From assembly GCA_012963895.1 (NCBI GenBank), contig DTUW01000121.1, forward strand, positions 1 through 5,731: a stretch of DNA of 5,731 nt, written 5' to 3'. Below are positions 4,644 through 5,731 of the stretch, one piece after another. Position 1 is the first letter of the stretch; every line of letters starts with the position of its first letter. A program made the translations under genes and the position numbers. This DNA comes from Campylobacterales bacterium (lineage in GTDB: Bacteria; Campylobacterota; Campylobacteria; Campylobacterales; Thiovulaceae). Below the pieces are notes generated by a model. It had not been told where the DNA came from and made no database searches. It saw nothing but the letters and a program-made list of their open reading frames with translations.

Positions 4644-5731
4644 ATGAATATCCACGAATATCAAGCAAAAGAGATATTTCGTAAATATGGAGTTCCAACT
4701 CCAAGAGGTTTAGTAGCTGATACTGTTGAAAAAGCGGTAGAGAATGCAAAAGAGTTAGGCGGTAGTGTTTGGGTTGTGAAAGCCCAAATTCATGCAGGTG
4801 GTCGAGGTAAAGGTGGAGGGGTGAAACTTGCCCGTTCTCTCGATGAGGTTGAAAAATATGCCTCTGAAATTCTCGGAATGCAACTAGTTACCCACCAAAC
4901 TGGACCAGAAGGGAAAAAGGTTCATAAGGTATATATTGAAGAGGGGGCAGATATTCAATCTGAATACTATCTCTCTATTGTCCTTGATAGAGCAAAAGAG
5001 ATGCCAACTATCGTTGCCTCAACTGAGGGGGGAATGGAGATAGAAGAGGTAGCTAAGGAAAGTCCAGAGAAGATTATTAAAGTAGCTATCGACCCTATGA
5101 TTGGAATTCAAGGTTTCCACCTGCGAGAATTAGCTTTTGGGCTTGGATTGACCAAAGAAGAGCAGAAATATTTTGGAAAACTTGTATCAGCTCTATATAG
5201 AGTATATGTCGATACTGATGCTGAACTTGTAGAAATCAACCCTCTTATAAAAACAGGTAACGGGGAGTTCTTAGCACTCGATGCAAAGATGGGATTTGAT
5301 GATAATGCTCTTGGACGACACCCAGATATAGCAGAGATGAGAGATTTAACAGAAGAAGAACCAACAGAGATTGAAGCTAAACAATATGGTTTAAGCTATG
5401 TAAAATTAGATGGTAATGTTGGTTGTATGGTAAATGGTGCAGGACTTGCAATGGCTACTATGGATATTATCAAACACGAAGGTGGAGAACCTGCCAACTT
5501 CTTAGATGTTGGAGGTGGTGCAAATCCTGAAACTGTTGCCAAAGGGTTTGAAATTATTCTAAAAGACCCAAATGTAAAAGCTATCTTTGTAAATATCTTT
5601 GGTGGTATCGTTCGATGTGATAGAGTGGCTAACGGAATTTTAGAAGCTACCAAAATGACTGAGGTAAATGTTCCTGTTGTAGTTCGACTCGATGGAACTA
5701 ATGCAGAGGAGGCAAAAATTATCCTCCAAAA
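4644..5731 (+). CDS. sucC: Succinyl-CoA synthetase (ADP-forming) beta subunit, 3' end cut by window edge
   Basis: 362 codons are present of a protein usually 385-390 long; the reading frame is open to the window edge, so this is an edge cut and not a broken gene. The beta subunit pairs with SucD and interconverts succinyl-CoA plus ADP and phosphate with succinate, CoA and ATP, in the TCA cycle or, in autotrophs, the reverse cycle. It aligns throughout with E. coli SucC: MNIHEYQAKE start, the ATP-grasp nucleotide site with K46 and GGRGKGGGVK (52-61), the magnesium ligands N199 (EINPL) and D213 (ALDAKMG), and GNVGCMVNGAGLAMATMDI (258-276), FLDVGGGA (286-293) and NIFGGIVRCD (317-326) near the alpha-subunit interface. 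The start is supported by AAGGA at 4634-4638, five bases before the ATG. sucD is expected just beyond the right edge. Whether ADP or GDP is preferred cannot be read from this sequence, though ADP is usual in bacteria. Confidence 0.98.
   Translation, partial: MNIHEYQAKEIFRKYGVPTPRGLVADTVEKAVENAKELGGSVWVVKAQIHAGGRGKGGGVKLARSLDEVEKYASEILGMQLVTHQTGPEGKKVHKVYIEEGADIQSEYYLSIVLDRAKEMPTIVASTEGGMEIEEVAKESPEKIIKVAIDPMIGIQGFHLRELAFGLGLTKEEQKYFGKLVSALYRVYVDTDAELVEINPLIKTGNGEFLALDAKMGFDDNALGRHPDIAEMRDLTEEEPTEIEAKQYGLSYVKLDGNVGCMVNGAGLAMATMDIIKHEGGEPANFLDVGGGANPETVAKGFEIILKDPNVKAIFVNIFGGIVRCDRVANGILEATKMTEVNVPVVVRLDGTNAEEAKIILQ

Noticed and set aside
5396..5653. Minus-strand open frame of 85 codons
   Set aside because: It lies opposite the conserved 3' part of sucC and has no independent support; the same holds for the minus-strand frames at 4082-4267 and 4371-4580 over the exported protein gene.
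1..5731. Mobile element, CRISPR array, tRNA/rRNA or defence system
   Set aside because: No transposase, terminal repeats, regularly spaced repeats, tRNA-like cloverleaf or defence-type domain was seen; gene content is housekeeping and spacers are short.

Overview
This AT-rich window looks like ordinary chromosomal DNA from a Gram-negative bacterium. I lean towards the Campylobacterota (a Sulfurimonas/Sulfurovum-like lineage). The reasons are codon and base use, tightly packed genes with very short spacers, a -10-like TTTAGATAAAAT element, and a secreted protein of a type I associate with that group. The lineage is an inference; no rRNA or tRNA is present to settle it.

Layout. Positions 3665 down to 1 carry five genes on the minus strand: tyrA (prephenate dehydrogenase), psd (phosphatidylserine decarboxylase), an OsmC-family protein, a 144-residue protein that I think has an SspB-like core, and a membrane-bound family 2 glycosyltransferase that runs off the left edge. 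Spacers are 11, 8, 8 and 6 bp, so this is very probably one operon. At the first three junctions the stop codon of one gene lies inside or against the Shine-Dalgarno sequence of the next (TAAGGAG, TAGGAGG, TAGGAGA). psd starts at TTG. The last junction has no such site; its stop codon is the loop of an A6/T6 inverted repeat, and the two genes share a reading frame.

A compact divergent region (3666-3752) appears to hold two overlapping promoters pointing away from each other. On the plus strand follow a 257-residue exported, cysteine-free protein (3753-4526), a GC-rich hairpin (4544-4560) that is a plausible terminator, and sucC (succinyl-CoA synthetase beta subunit, from 4644), cut by the right edge about 25 codons short of the usual end.

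The genes cover aromatic amino acid synthesis (tyrA), membrane phospholipid synthesis (psd), peroxide or thiol defence (OsmC), possibly protein turnover (SspB-like), envelope glycan synthesis (glycosyltransferase) and the TCA or reverse TCA cycle (sucC). No mobile element, CRISPR array, RNA gene or defence system is visible. The items most worth a second look are the possible SspB-like adaptor, the glycosyltransferase junction and its altered first motif, and the overlapping divergent promoters.
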